DNA of 64,000 nt from Niabella agricola (GTDB lineage: Bacteria > Bacteroidota > Bacteroidia > Chitinophagales > Chitinophagaceae): positions 4,887,811-4,951,810 of the forward strand of contig NZ_JAJHIZ010000003.1 in assembly GCF_021538615.1 (NCBI RefSeq). The letters are read 5' to 3'. A program made the position numbers and the translations under genes. The notes below the pieces were generated by a model. The model was not told the DNA's origin and did no database searches. It worked only from the letters and a program-made list of their open reading frames with translations. Of the stretch, positions 51,460 to 60,991 are shown piece by piece; position 1 is the stretch's first letter, and each line of letters opens with the position of its first letter.

Positions 51460-51870
51460 TTATCTTGAAGCGCGCATAGCCTTAACGAGCTTGAGAGATT
51501 TGTCTTTTAGGAACTGCGCATACTCTTTTGTTTCAACCCCGTAAATGGCGATCTTACCCTCCGCATTGCTGTGCACCCCCCATCCATACCGTTTTGTAAG
51601 GGGAGAAGCCCTCAAACAGGGTTGCCCTTTTGAAAAGAATGCGGTGCGTGCTGCCTGATACCCGGCTTTTGTCAGATCATTTTTTCTGGCATATACTTCA
51701 AAGATTACATCGTCCGATGTGAACCGGTAAGGGTTTTTCCGGATCATCTCAAACTGGATGTTGGCTGCTGTTGGCTGTCCTTTTACCGGGGGCACTTCAC
51801 CGGAACCGGCGGGGCAATCGTCTGCTACCTGTATAAAGGCATTGGTGTAATTAGTGGTATGCTGGTTCAT
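51460..51870 (-). CDS. DUF6157 family protein
   Basis: A 136-residue cytosolic protein matching DUF6157: TNYTNAFIQVADDCPAGSGE at the start, IQFEMIRKNPYRFTSDDVIF, CLRASPLTKRYGWGVHSN and YGVETKEYAQFL. The conserved Cys-Pro and arginine/tryptophan positions suggest ligand binding; function is unknown. Single gene. The 288 bp between it and the next gene hold only weak overlapping frames that I do not accept as genes. Confidence 0.8.
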   Translation of the reverse strand: MNQHTTNYTNAFIQVADDCPAGSGEVPPVKGQPTAANIQFEMIRKNPYRFTSDDVIFEVYARKNDLTKAGYQAARTAFFSKGQPCLRASPLTKRYGWGVHSNAEGKIAIYGVETKEYAQFLKDKSLKLVKAMRASR

Positions 51871-52158
51871 TGCTGAATGTTTTTTGTAAAAATAAAAGTG
51901 AAAGCTGACAGCTATATGTCAGCAGTATATAAACCGGTGGTGCGTTTTATTGGGATGCCTTCTTCTATATATAATTATGCAATGTTCAGGAGCCGCTGTC
52001 AAAAGTCTTGCTATTCCCGGGGAATGGTATTGCTCCCGTTGATCAATGACTACGTAACAGGCCGTTTGGGCAGTTTCCTGTCCTGGGCCTGGAAACCGCT
52101 CAGTAGTGGAGGTCAGCACGGCACATTGTTTCTTAAACGTAAAAATTGAGGATTGATC

Positions 52159-52494
52159 TTACTGCTGCTGCAATTCCCGGATTTCTATATAGCCTCCAAA
52201 TTCAAAAATGGGGCAGGATTGCATCATTGCCGCTGCTGCATCCAGGTCTGTTGCTGTGATCAATAAAAAGCCGCCAACAATTTCTGTTCCGTTTTTATAA
52301 ACATCATGGATTACTTCAGCCTGCGGGGCTTTTAACATCCGGCCGTCCAGGGTGAGCCCACTGCCTCCGTTGATCTGCTGCTGCCAGCGTTTCATCCACG
52401 CAGCCCAGTTTTCCCGGTGTGCTTTTATGGCGTTTTCTGTGTGTTGATCTGCTCTTCCGTCGGGTTCCCGGAATAAGGCGATGAATTTTTTCAT
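52159..52494 (-). CDS. YCII-related domain protein
   Basis: A 111-residue YCII/DGPF-type protein (MKKFIALFREPDGR start, GGFLLITATDLDAAAAMMQS, then GGYIEIREL). YCII folds are ferredoxin-like; several are linked to ECF sigma factors, and a second such protein is at 57.6 kb beside one. This copy stands alone and lacks the DGPF motif in canonical form (NGTEIVGGF). Function unknown. Confidence 0.82.
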   Translation of the reverse strand: MKKFIALFREPDGRADQHTENAIKAHRENWAAWMKRWQQQINGGSGLTLDGRMLKAPQAEVIHDVYKNGTEIVGGFLLITATDLDAAAAMMQSCPIFEFGGYIEIRELQQQ

Positions 52495-52664
52495 TTTAAA
52501 GAGCGATTATTGAATGGTATAAAAACAGGTGGGGTGATTTTCCTGCAAAATAGGACAAACCGCGCATCCGCAGAAAAACAGGTGCTTTAAAGTTGCAACA
52601 GATTTCTTCACCAGGCATGTTGCGCTGTACAAAACAGGACCGTTATACTAGCAAATGACTGAGT

Positions 52665-53006
52665 ATGATAAAAAGGAGCTGCCTTGCCCTGATCGGTATT
52701 ATTTTGTTTTTGAGTTGTTCAAAAAAACTGGAAGTAAACGAGAACATCGTCTTTAGGCAGATAAACGGCGGTGGATATGGCGAATATTCGGGGCCCATGC
52801 ATATTGAACTAAGACCGGATGGCCGTGCATTCTTTTATCGTGGAAGCGGAGACATCGTATGGAGCGGATACTATAAGATTAGAGGAAAAAAACTAAAGTA
52901 CGAGGATGATGGTTCTGAAACCCGTTATACCTTTGAAATTGTTTCCGGAACGGAATTAAAAGGCGAAAACGGGGAAGTACTTAAAAAGGAGTCCTCCGGA
53001 CAATGA
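52665..53006 (+). CDS. Small lipoprotein, lipocalin-like beta fold
   Basis: A 113-residue lipoprotein (ILFLSC lipobox). The mature part is beta-rich: HIELRPDGRAFFYRGSGDIV, WSGYYKIRGKKLKYEDDGS, RYTFEIVSG. The pattern of a strand, a turn with DG and a WxGxYxIxG strand resembles the lipoprotein at 56.5 kb, so both may be of a shared small lipocalin-like family. No named family can be assigned. Confidence 0.65.
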   Translation: MIKRSCLALIGIILFLSCSKKLEVNENIVFRQINGGGYGEYSGPMHIELRPDGRAFFYRGSGDIVWSGYYKIRGKKLKYEDDGSETRYTFEIVSGTELKGENGEVLKKESSGQ

Positions 53007-53158
53007 GGGCTGCCGGGTAATCCTTGTTTGATGTAAAGATCTTCCGGATTATGCTGCTTTCCGGCGTGCGCGGTACCGGGCTTTTGTATTTGTACAAAGC
53101 GATTAAGATCAATTAATTAGAGGATAGAAGCGTTCCCCAAACGATAGTTAATATTTTA

Positions 53159-53189
53159 TTGGTGATTTCCGCTTTATGCATTACCTTTG
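53159..53189 (+). promoter_or_regulatory. Promoter of rpsO
   Basis: TTG (53159-53161), 20-bp spacer, TACCTTTG (53182-53189): a textbook Bacteroidota promoter 52 bp before the rpsO ATG. The 230 bp upstream hold a short inverted repeat (TTTGTA-TTTG-TACAAA at 53083-53098) and no gene. Confidence 0.75.
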
Positions 53190-53241
53190 CAGCCGAAATA
53201 TTGAATAGAAAAAAATCGGATGATCCTTTAAAAGTTTAAAG

Positions 53242-53511
53242 ATGCCAATTACAAAAGAAAGAAACGCAGCAATTTTTACCGAATTTGGCGGTAAAGCTAC
53301 TAACACCGGTTCTATTGAAGGACAGGTTGCTCAAGTGACTGAGCGTATTGCACAGATCAGTGCCCATTTAAAAGAAAACAAAAAAGATTTCTCCACCCAC
53401 CGCGGATTGATGCAACTGGTTGGTAAACGTAAGCGTTTGCTGACTTACCTGCAGAAACACAACCTGGCAGGCTACCGTGCATTAATCGAAAAACTGGGTC
53501 TGAGAAAATAA
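53242..53511 (+). CDS. rpsO: 30S ribosomal protein S15
   Basis: An 89-residue ribosomal protein with the S15 pattern: NTGSIEGQVAQVTERIAQIS, LKENKKDFSTHRGLMQLVGK, RKRLLTYLQKHN and YRALIEKLGLRK. Length is normal for S15. It binds 16S rRNA early in small-subunit assembly. The rpsO-pnp order is conserved in many bacteria and is seen here, though a terminator separates the two. Confidence 0.98.
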   Translation: MPITKERNAAIFTEFGGKATNTGSIEGQVAQVTERIAQISAHLKENKKDFSTHRGLMQLVGKRKRLLTYLQKHNLAGYRALIEKLGLRK

Positions 53512-53584
53512 TTCGCCACCCAAAGGGTATTGGTGAATGTTTTATCCGGTTTTTGATTGCAACAATCAATGCTATTATAATATC

Positions 53585-53622
53585 TATTCCCAATATCCGG
53601 CGGATGTTGGGAATAACTTTTT
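53585..53622 (+). terminator. Terminator between rpsO and pnp
   Basis: TATTCCCAA-T-ATCC / GGAT-G-TTGGGAATA gives a 14-bp stem (one T-G) with a GGC loop, followed by ACTTTTTTT. It begins 74 bp after rpsO. Confidence 0.85.
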
Positions 53623-53713
53623 TTATCCCAAAGCCGTTTGAAACAAGCGGTCAATTGCCAAATTAGAAAATCACAGTCCTAGTACAGGACAACACAACGG
53701 ACCCATATAAGTG

Positions 53714-53778
53714 CCCGGCTCTGTACCGGAAGCACAAGCGAGCGTGGCAAGAAGGCTGATAGAAGCGCTGCTGCCGGG
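53714..53778 (+). promoter_or_regulatory. Structured 5' leader of pnp
   Basis: CCCGGC (53714-53719) and GCCGGG (53773-53778) close a 65-nt region ending 33 bp before the pnp ATG; a further hairpin GTCCT-AGTAC-AGGAC lies just upstream (about 53676-53690). In enterobacteria pnp is controlled through leader hairpin processing; whether this leader works the same way is inference. Confidence 0.4.
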
Positions 53779-53811
53779 TTCATTAGTTAATTACAATTTC
53801 AAAATTATTTT

Positions 53812-55980
53812 ATGTTACAACAACCTATAAGAAAGGTATTTGATATAGGAGATGGCAGGGAAGTGACCCTCGAAACCGGTCGCCTCGCCCGCCAGGCCGA
53901 TGGTTCGGTAACCGTAACCATGGGTAAATGCATCCTCCTGGCTACCGTAGTGGCCAATAAGGAGCCTAAAGAGGGGCAAAGTTTTTTCCCGTTAACAGTA
54001 GATTACCAGGAAAAATTTGCTTCTGCCGGACGTATCCCTGGTTCATTCTTCAAAAGAGAAGGGCGTTTGAGCGATTACGAAGTATTGGTGTCGCGTCTGA
54101 TTGACCGGGCACTGCGCCCCCTGTTCCCCGATGATTATCTCTGCGATGTGCAGGTACTGGTAACCCTGGTGAGCAGCGACCCTGAAATTATGCCGGATGC
54201 ACTGGCCTGTTTGGCGGCTTCTGCTGCGCTGGCGGTTTCCGACGTGCCTATTAAAGAAATCATCAGCGAAGTACGTGTAGGGCGCGTAAATGGTCAGTTC
54301 AAGATCAACCCGACCCGTTCTGAAATGGAACAATCCGATATGGACTTTATCATCGCTGCTACCGAAAAGAACCTGATGATGGTGGAAGGTGAGTCTGAAG
54401 AATGCAGTGAAGATGACCTGGTGGCGGCCTTAGGTGTAGCACATGACGCCATCCGGATCCAGATCAAGGCCCAGGAAGAACTGCGTGCTTTAAAAGGAGT
54501 GACTGGTAAGCGGGATTATACCAAACCTGCTCAGGATGAGGCGCTTCGTGAGAAAGTGTACAGTTTTGCAAAAGATAAAGTATATGCTGTTGCAAAGGGT
54601 AAGCTGAGCAAGCATGCGCGTACAGACCAGTTTGACGCGATCCAGGAAGAGCTGTTGAAAAGTCTCGGGGAGGCCGGTACTGAAGAAGCACCGTTTACTG
54701 ACGAGCAAAAGAAGATGGCCAAAGGGTATTATCATGACCTGCAGTACGACGTGGTACGGGATATGATTCTCGATGAACGCGTACGACTGGACGGCCGGGC
54801 GCTCACAGAGATCCGCCCGCTGGACATGGAGGTAGATGTACTGCCTTCTCCGCACGGTTCTGCATTGTTTACTCGCGGTGAAACTCAATCGCTTACAACT
54901 GTAACCCTGGGTACTGCTTTAGATGAACTGCTGATTGAATCTGCCGCTAAATCCATGTATTCTAAATTTATCCTGCACTATAATTTCCCTCCGTTCTCAA
55001 CCGGTGAAGTGAAAATGATGCGCGGCCCGGGTCGTCGTGAAGTAGGACACGGAAACCTGGCCATGCGTTCTTTGAAGCAAATGATGCCAAAAGACGGTGA
55101 GGATTTTGGATACACTGTTCGGGTAGTAAGTGATATCCTCGAATCGAACGGCTCCAGTTCCATGGCTACGGTTTGTGCCGGTTCTCTGGCACTGATGGAC
55201 GCCGGCGTACCTCTGCCAAAACATGTGTCTGGTATTGCTATGGGATTGATTACCAAAGAAGACAAGTTTGCTATCTTAAGTGATATCCTGGGTGATGAAG
55301 ATCACCTGGGCGATATGGACTTTAAAGTAACCGGCACCCGTGATGGGATCTGCGGTGTGCAGATGGATATTAAGGTAGACGGCTTACCAATGGAAGTAAT
55401 GAAACAGGCCCTGGAACAAGCCAAGGCTGGCCGTTTGCACATCCTGGAAGCGATGTATGCCGCCATTCCCGAAGCACGTGAAGAAGTGAAATCACATGCA
55501 CCACGGGTGGTGAAAATGTTTATCGATAAAGAATTTATCGGAGCCGTGATCGGGCCTGGTGGTAAAGTGATCCAGGAAATGCAGCGGGAAACCGGTACTA
55601 CCATCAATATCGAAGAAGTGAACAATCGCGGTGAGATCAGCATCTTTGGTGTAGAGAAAGCTGCGGTTGAAAAAGCGGAGAACTGGATTAAGGGCATCGT
55701 TGCCGTGCCGGTGGTAGGCGAAACCTATGATGCCGTAGTAAAAGGTATCAAAGAGTTTGGTGCGTTTGTAGAATTCCTGCCGGGTAAACAAGGGTTGGTG
55801 CATATCAGTGAAATCAGCTGGAAACGCCTGGAAACACTGGAAGGCGTGGTTAAAGAAGGCGATTCCATGAAGGTAAAACTGATCGGAACCGATCCTAAAT
55901 CAGGAAAGTTCAAATTGTCGCGCAAGGCGCTGATCCCTCGTCCTGAAAAGAAAGAGGGTCCTGCTCCTGAGAACAATTAA
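53812..55980 (+). CDS. pnp: Polynucleotide phosphorylase
   Basis: A 722-residue exoribonuclease. Two RNase PH-like domains ([39 protein letters not shown]) with the phosphate-binding and catalytic region [20 protein letters not shown] and [20 protein letters not shown], then a KH domain ([20 protein letters not shown]) and an S1 domain ([19 protein letters not shown]). It degrades RNA phosphorolytically from the 3' end. Length and domain order are complete. It ends at a strong terminator. Confidence 0.99.
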   Translation: MLQQPIRKVFDIGDGREVTLETGRLARQADGSVTVTMGKCILLATVVANKEPKEGQSFFPLTVDYQEKFASAGRIPGSFFKREGRLSDYEVLVSRLIDRALRPLFPDDYLCDVQVLVTLVSSDPEIMPDALACLAASAALAVSDVPIKEIISEVRVGRVNGQFKINPTRSEMEQSDMDFIIAATEKNLMMVEGESEECSEDDLVAALGVAHDAIRIQIKAQEELRALKGVTGKRDYTKPAQDEALREKVYSFAKDKVYAVAKGKLSKHARTDQFDAIQEELLKSLGEAGTEEAPFTDEQKKMAKGYYHDLQYDVVRDMILDERVRLDGRALTEIRPLDMEVDVLPSPHGSALFTRGETQSLTTVTLGTALDELLIESAAKSMYSKFILHYNFPPFSTGEVKMMRGPGRREVGHGNLAMRSLKQMMPKDGEDFGYTVRVVSDILESNGSSSMATVCAGSLALMDAGVPLPKHVSGIAMGLITKEDKFAILSDILGDEDHLGDMDFKVTGTRDGICGVQMDIKVDGLPMEVMKQALEQAKAGRLHILEAMYAAIPEAREEVKSHAPRVVKMFIDKEFIGAVIGPGGKVIQEMQRETGTTINIEEVNNRGEISIFGVEKAAVEKAENWIKGIVAVPVVGETYDAVVKGIKEFGAFVEFLPGKQGLVHISEISWKRLETLEGVVKEGDSMKVKLIGTDPKSGKFKLSRKALIPRPEKKEGPAPENN

Positions 55981-56002
55981 ACAATAAAGAAAATGATCTT
56001 AG

Positions 56003-56032
56003 AAGACCTTCGCGAAGCGAAGGTCTTTTTTT
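56003..56032 (+). terminator. Terminator of pnp
   Basis: AAGACCTTCG / CGAAGGTCTT stem with a CGAAG loop and a run of seven T, 22 bp after the stop. Confidence 0.92.
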
Positions 56033-56276
56033 GGGCAGGGACATTTCAACGGCCCCCCGTTAAACGATCGTTTTTCCCTGCCTTTAATTATATATAGTGG
56101 TGACACCGGGCTGTAACTGTAAAGAAACGGATGGGATGAATGTAATTAAGACTGCTATCCCCAGATTAGGCGCCTCTTATAATCAGCGCATCTGCGGCTC
56201 CTGCTTAAACAACAGTACCCCATTTTTTCAATCCATTCAAGGCCGCAAATACCCGCCTTTTCCGTGCAGGCGCTGG

Positions 56277-56302
56277 TTGCGCCTTTGGCGCAATATTTTT
56301 TG
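56277..56302 (+). terminator. Orphan terminator-like hairpin
   Basis: TTGCGCC-TTT-GGCGCAA followed by TATTTTTTG. No convincing gene precedes it on the plus strand within the 490-bp gap 55981-56474, so it may end a small RNA in about 56090-56300; I see no strong promoter for one. Confidence 0.55.
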
Positions 56303-56474
56303 AGTACGATTAAAGCCGGTGCGAATCTGTTGGTGTAAGGAAACGATATAATCTATAGCTGGCAAACTTTGGCCGGGGCGGAGACTTTTTATGCTGAAAT
56401 CTTTGTTAAAAGAATGCGGGCTGCTTTTTATGAATAAAAGGTAGGTTAATTTTAGAAGACCAAAATCACCGGAT

Positions 56475-56945
56475 ATGTCTATTGCAAAACATCGGGTTTC
56501 CTTATTCAATGGAATGCTGCCCTTATTCTTTTTGTGTATAACTGCAGGCTGCAGTAAAGATTTTTTTAAGTCATATGAAAAGCGGATCATCGGGCAGTGG
56601 TACCTGTATGATATCGACAAGGCAGGATTCGGCAGTTCGAAGGCCGTATACTCGGAAGGGACTTTTCAGTTTGAAAGCGATGGTTCTTTTTTCTATGCCC
56701 GGCAATCCGGGGCAAGGTACGCGGGCACCTGGAGGCTTAAAAAGTATACCGTTACCGTAACTAATAGTGACGGGCAACAAAGTTCGGAGCAAAAACACAG
56801 CCTGTTGCTTTCAGCAACAAATGTGGAGGATCTGCAAATACTTGCCGAAAATTTTGATGATCTCAATTTTACCAACACCGACCGGTTCAGGGCGATAGTC
56901 ACTAACAACTTTAATACGGTCACCTATAAATTTAAACGAAACTGA
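56475..56945 (+). CDS. Hypothetical lipoprotein, lipocalin-like
   Basis: A 156-residue lipoprotein (LCITAGC lipobox, Cys about residue 26; a start at the internal Met before LPLFFL is possible). Beta-rich mature part: IIGQWYLYDIDKAGF, GTFQFESDGSFFYARQSGAR, YAGTWRLKKYTVTVTNSDG. The GxW strand and DGSFFY turn are lipocalin-like and similar to the protein at 52.7 kb. Function unknown. Confidence 0.7.
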   Translation: MSIAKHRVSLFNGMLPLFFLCITAGCSKDFFKSYEKRIIGQWYLYDIDKAGFGSSKAVYSEGTFQFESDGSFFYARQSGARYAGTWRLKKYTVTVTNSDGQQSSEQKHSLLLSATNVEDLQILAENFDDLNFTNTDRFRAIVTNNFNTVTYKFKRN

Positions 56946-56963
56946 TCCCGTTCTTTAATCTGA

Positions 56964-57389
56964 CTAAAACCCCCGTTTTTCAATAACCGCAACGGTTAGC
57001 CGGCTCACACAGGTAAGTTGGCCGGCTTCATTATAAATACGGATATCCCACACATGGGTTTTGTTACCCAAGTGGAGCGGACTGCAAACCGCCCGCAGCA
57101 TACCGGAAGCTACCGGTTTCAGGTGATTGGCATTTACTTCCATGCCTACTACCATAAACTGATGGGTGTCTACTACCAGGCTGCTGGCATAAGAACCCAC
57201 TGTTTCCGCCAGCGCAACCGAAGCCCCGCCATGAAGAATGCCATAGGGCTGGTGCACTTTGGGTGTGACCGGCATGGTGGCTGTAAGTGTATGATCCGTT
57301 ACTTCCGTAAACCGGATATCCAGGTAGGTGCCCAGGTATTCGGGGGTATGGTTCAGTTGTTCCAGGTCAACAGGTTTGTTCCAGATCAT
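56964..57389 (-). CDS. Hotdog-fold thioesterase (PaaI/MenI-like)
   Basis: A 141-residue acyl-CoA thioesterase. The catalytic segment YGILHGGASVALAETVGSYA is typical of the YdiI/EntH/PaaI group, with the helix Glu acting in catalysis; GMEVNANHLKPVASG and WDIRIYNEAGQLTCVSRLTV form the remaining strands. A 1,4-dihydroxy-2-naphthoyl-CoA thioesterase role in menaquinone synthesis is possible, but general acyl-CoA hydrolysis cannot be excluded. Single gene. Confidence 0.87.
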   Translation of the reverse strand: MIWNKPVDLEQLNHTPEYLGTYLDIRFTEVTDHTLTATMPVTPKVHQPYGILHGGASVALAETVGSYASSLVVDTHQFMVVGMEVNANHLKPVASGMLRAVCSPLHLGNKTHVWDIRIYNEAGQLTCVSRLTVAVIEKRGF

Positions 57390-57508
57390 TGTCTTTTTTG
57401 TTAAATATAAAGAATTCTTATTTTCTACAAAGGATCGGCGGTTGCACGCAAAGGGTCAACGGTTTCACCGATGACGCAATGGGGCGGCGGGCGCGGCGGT
57501 TGATCGTT

Positions 57509-57543
57509 CTTTGTGTTTCTCGGTGTCTTGGGTCTTCGTGGCA
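57509..57543. repeat. CTTTGTG/CGTGGCA-type 7-bp repeat
   Basis: CTTTGTG, TTTCTCG, GTGTCTT, GGGTCTT, CGTGGCA in register; the reverse complement is of the CACGAAG type found after yggS. The surrounding 57390-57646 holds no gene that I can see. Confidence 0.5.
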
Positions 57544-57646
57544 ATACCGCTCTTGTCAAAAAAAATGCCATCCACATGTCCCCGTTCCGCATGCTTATTT
57601 GTCAATACAATGTCAATAATTTTATTAACTTCAAAAAAACAACATT

Positions 57647-57988
57647 ATGAAGGAGTTTTTATTGCTCATCCGTGAAAATCCGGACTACGGTACTGACATG
57701 AGTTCCCAGGAAATGCAGGATTGCATTAATGAGCATATTGCCTGGGTGCAGGAGCTGACGGAAAAAGGGCATTATAAGGATGCAAATCCCCTCGAGGCCA
57801 GCGGTGCGGTTATTAAAAATAATATCGTTACAGACGGTCCGTACATTGAAAGTAAAGAATGCGTAAGCGGCATTTATTTTTTGAAAGCAGATTCCCTGGA
57901 AGCGGTTATCGAAATTGTGAAAGGATGTCCGGATGTAAAGCGGGGTAATACGATTGAAGTACGCGAAATCATGCAGCTGGAGGTATAG
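57647..57988 (+). CDS. YCII (DGPF-motif) protein paired with ECF sigma factor
   Basis: A 113-residue YCII/DGPF protein: MKEFLLLIRENPDYG start, HYKDANPLEASGAVI, the DGPF motif as VTDGPYIESKE, and GNTIEVREI at the end. It lies 3 bp before an ECF42-type sigma gene; this pairing is characteristic of that sigma group, where DGPF proteins are thought to be functionally linked targets. It probably forms dimers with a ferredoxin-like fold. The ligand is unknown. Confidence 0.9.
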   Translation: MKEFLLLIRENPDYGTDMSSQEMQDCINEHIAWVQELTEKGHYKDANPLEASGAVIKNNIVTDGPYIESKECVSGIYFLKADSLEAVIEIVKGCPDVKRGNTIEVREIMQLEV

Positions 57989-57991
57989 CGT

Positions 57992-59248
57992 ATGCCGGAA
58001 TACATGGTTACACATACATTGGCCGACCGGCTCTTCAGGGAACAATCCGGAATCATAACCGCTGTATTGGTGAACCGGTTTGGTGCCGCACACCTGGATA
58101 CGGTACTGGATGCGGTGCAGGATGCTTTTGAAGCAGCGCTGAGGCGGTGGCGGTTTTCGGGTATCCCTGATAACCCCGCCGCCTGGCTCATGACCGTGGC
58201 CCGGAACAATGCGATTAACCGGATCAACCGTGATAAAAAACAGTGCTCCGATCATCAATTAATCAGCACGCAGGAATATGTGATGGCGGATCCGGCGTTG
58301 CCGGATGTGTTTGTGCAAGACAGCCAGTTGCGATTATTATTGATCTGTTGTCACCCGGAACTTTCGGAGAAAAGCCGGGTCATGATCACCCTTGCAGTAT
58401 TATGTGGCTTTGGTACCGTGGAAATTGCCGGAGCCCTGCTGATGCAAAAGGAAGCGGTTAAAAAATCGTTGACGCGGGCAAAAGCAGTACTGCGGAATGC
58501 CGGCCGGCTTTTTGAAATGCCGCTGGTGGAAAGTTTCGTGGCACACCGCAGTACCATACATACGGTTTTATACCTTCTTTTTAATGAGGGATACAAAACC
58601 ACCAGGGGAACGAGCGGCATCAGTAAGGAATTTTGTTTTGAAGCCATGCGGCTGACAAAGATCGTTTATGACCATGATACGGGAAACAAGGAGGCTGCGG
58701 CATTGCTGGCATTGCAATTCTTTAATGCGGCGCGATTTCCGGCCCGCATTAGTCCGGATGGTGAATGGATGACCCTGGAAGAACAGGACCGGAGCGTGTG
58801 GAACGAGGTGTTGATCAGAGAAGGGTTTCACTACCTGCACAAACAACAACGGTCACTAAACCGGTATTATCTTGAGGCGCTGATCGCATCCATTCATTGC
58901 ACCGCCCGCTTTTTTTCTGAAACCAACTGGCCACAGATCGCGGTGCTGTACCAGGCCCTGGAACAGCTGGTTCCCGGATCGAATGTCATCGCGCTCAACC
59001 AGATCATCGCTGAAAGTTATGCGGGTGCAGCCACGCAGGAACTGCTGGATCGTCTTGAAACACTGCGTCCGCTGATGGCAGATGGAAAAGGCTTTGAATG
59101 GAACATGGCCCGGGCCCATCTTCTTTGCAAGATGGGAGCTGGTGATGCTCGTAATGATGCACTTCAGCAGGCGCTGGAATATGTACGGACAACAGCCGAC
59201 CGGCAGCTCGTACTCCGGAAGCTGGAGGAAAGGTGCCCGCCTTTTTAA
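57992..59248 (+). CDS. ECF42-type RNA polymerase sigma factor with C-terminal extension
   Basis: A 418-residue sigma factor, far longer than usual ECFs. Region 2 is about residues 10-80 (DAVQDAFEAALRRWRFSGIP; AAWLMTVARNNAINRINRDK), region 4 about 110-165 (ILLMQKEAVKKSLTRAKAVL is absent in exact form; the helix reads GALLMQKEAVKKSLTRAK), followed by the DUF6596 and tetratricopeptide-like part (LLFNEGYKTTRGTSGISKE). The extension replaces an anti-sigma factor in this group. Co-transcribed with the DGPF gene. Confidence 0.92.
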   Translation: MPEYMVTHTLADRLFREQSGIITAVLVNRFGAAHLDTVLDAVQDAFEAALRRWRFSGIPDNPAAWLMTVARNNAINRINRDKKQCSDHQLISTQEYVMADPALPDVFVQDSQLRLLLICCHPELSEKSRVMITLAVLCGFGTVEIAGALLMQKEAVKKSLTRAKAVLRNAGRLFEMPLVESFVAHRSTIHTVLYLLFNEGYKTTRGTSGISKEFCFEAMRLTKIVYDHDTGNKEAAALLALQFFNAARFPARISPDGEWMTLEEQDRSVWNEVLIREGFHYLHKQQRSLNRYYLEALIASIHCTARFFSETNWPQIAVLYQALEQLVPGSNVIALNQIIAESYAGAATQELLDRLETLRPLMADGKGFEWNMARAHLLCKMGAGDARNDALQQALEYVRTTADRQLVLRKLEERCPPF

Positions 59249-59395
59249 GCGCTGTTTTCTAAATTCCTTTTATTAAGCCGCGTCACTTTCAAAAAATAAC
59301 AAATGAGTGTTTGTTATTGCAAAGGACCAGGCTTTTTCCTGAAATAAAATAAAAAGTATAACGTTTTCGAAAGTCATATTTTCTCCAGTTCTTTT

Positions 59396-59403
59396 TAATT
59401 TTG
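59396..59403 (+). promoter_or_regulatory. -7 promoter element of mqo
   Basis: TAATTTTG, a full match to TAnnTTTG, 31 bp before the GTG start at 59435. No clear TTG at -33. Confidence 0.5.
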
Positions 59404-59434
59404 CACCACATTTAAGGACTAAAAATCGCTGAAC

Positions 59435-60970
59435 GTGGCTAAAAGAAAAGAAATAGAGACCGACGTCGTATTGATTGGTGCAGGGATCATGAGCGCAACA
59501 TTAGGTGCTTTTATCAATGAGCTGGAACCCGGACATTCCATTCATATTTTTGAACGCCTGGGCCGGGTGGCCGGAGAAAGTTCAGATGCCTGGAACAATG
59601 CAGGTACCGGTCATGCCGCTTTATGCGAGTTGAATTACACACCCGAAAGGGAAGACGGGAGTATTGAAACCAAAAAAGCGCTGGATATTATTGAACAGTT
59701 TGAGCAATCCAAGCAGTTTTGGTCGTACCTGGTTAAGGACGGGCAGATCAATGATCCGAAAGATTTTATCCGTACAGTGCCGCATATGAGTTTTGTACGC
59801 GGCGAAAATGATGTGAATTATCTCCGCAAGCGGTATAAAGCCCTGCAACAATTCAAATTGTTTAAGGGGATGGAATATTCGGAAGACCCGGAAGTGATTA
59901 AGAACTGGATACCACTGGTTGTGGAAGGGCGCGACCGTTCGGAGAAAATTGCAACAACCTACACGGAGTTGGGAACAGATGTGGATTACGGCGCATTAAC
60001 CAAGATCTTTATTGACAATATGGTAGCAAGGGGCAATACGGAACTGCACTTGCTGCATGAAGTATATGACCTCATCCGGCAGGACGACGGACGATGGAAA
60101 GTAAAAGTAAAAAATCTTTCTACCGGTGAGAAAATGATCTACTACTCCCGGTTTGTATTCATTGGCGCCGGCGGCGGATCATTGCACCTGCTGCAGGATA
60201 GCGATATTCCCGAAAGCAAACTCTATGGCGGTTTCCCTGTTGGCGGGCAGTGGCTGGTATGCAGCAATCCCGAAGTAGTAAATAAACACAATGCAAAAGT
60301 ATACGGACAGGCTTCAGTGGGTGCACCACCTATGAGCGTGCCGCACCTGGATACCCGCGTAATGGGCGAAGAAACCTCCATCCTGTTTGGCCCCTTTGCT
60401 ACTTTCTCCACCAAATTCCTCAAAGAAGGCTCTTATTGGGATCTGTTTGAGTCCATCAAATACTGGAACATAGTTTCGCTGATGCGGGTGGGGCTCAAAA
60501 ATTACGAACTTGAAAAATACCTGATCCAGCAGTTGAGTCTTTCTTTCGAAGATCGCATTGAGGCATTGCGGGTCTTTTATCCCGAAGCAAAAGCAGAAGA
60601 CTGGAAACTGGAAGAAGCCGGTCAGCGGGTGCAGATCATTTATAAAGATGCGGAGAAAGGAGCATCGTTACAATTTGGAACGGAGATCGTAACCAGCGAA
60701 GACGGCACCATCGGGGCCCTGTTAGGCGCATCTCCCGGTGCTTCCACATCGGTTTCCATTATGTTAACATTGCTGGAACGGTGTTTTCCCGATCATTTTA
60801 ACGGGAAATGGAGTGAAAAATTAAAAGCAATGATCCCCTCCTTAGGACAGAACCTGGAAGAAAACGAGGCATTGTGCTACCAGGTACGTACCGAAACCTG
60901 CGAGCTGCTGCAACTGGATTGGAAAGAGCCAGTGCCGGCAGGAATAACAGTAGAAGCAAACGTCGGTTAA
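59435..60970 (+). CDS. mqo: Malate:quinone oxidoreductase
   Basis: A 511-residue FAD enzyme that oxidises malate to oxaloacetate and reduces quinone, replacing or assisting NAD-dependent malate dehydrogenase in the citrate cycle. The FAD motif is VVLIGAGIMSATLGAFINEL; RVAGESSDAWNNAGTGHAAL, VFIGAGGGSLHLLQ and GAPPMSVPHLDTR are family segments. The start codon is GTG at 59435; it directly gives MAKRKEIETDVVLIGAG with no ATG alternative. Membrane-associated at the cytoplasmic side. Single gene with its own promoter and terminator. Confidence 0.96.
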   Translation: MAKRKEIETDVVLIGAGIMSATLGAFINELEPGHSIHIFERLGRVAGESSDAWNNAGTGHAALCELNYTPEREDGSIETKKALDIIEQFEQSKQFWSYLVKDGQINDPKDFIRTVPHMSFVRGENDVNYLRKRYKALQQFKLFKGMEYSEDPEVIKNWIPLVVEGRDRSEKIATTYTELGTDVDYGALTKIFIDNMVARGNTELHLLHEVYDLIRQDDGRWKVKVKNLSTGEKMIYYSRFVFIGAGGGSLHLLQDSDIPESKLYGGFPVGGQWLVCSNPEVVNKHNAKVYGQASVGAPPMSVPHLDTRVMGEETSILFGPFATFSTKFLKEGSYWDLFESIKYWNIVSLMRVGLKNYELEKYLIQQLSLSFEDRIEALRVFYPEAKAEDWKLEEAGQRVQIIYKDAEKGASLQFGTEIVTSEDGTIGALLGASPGASTSVSIMLTLLERCFPDHFNGKWSEKLKAMIPSLGQNLEENEALCYQVRTETCELLQLDWKEPVPAGITVEANVG

Positions 60971-60991
60971 AATACGGAATAACAATCTTAT

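Noticed and set aside
51877..52149. 90-codon plus-strand frame between DUF6157 and YCII genes, and a 66-codon frame on the other strand
   Set aside because: Cys/Ser/Arg-rich sequences without domain, signal or good start region; mutually overlapping.
56097..56303. 68-codon frame before the orphan terminator
   Set aside because: Starts with GTG, reads through the hairpin and has a low-quality Cys/Arg-rich translation; a non-coding RNA or nothing is more likely.
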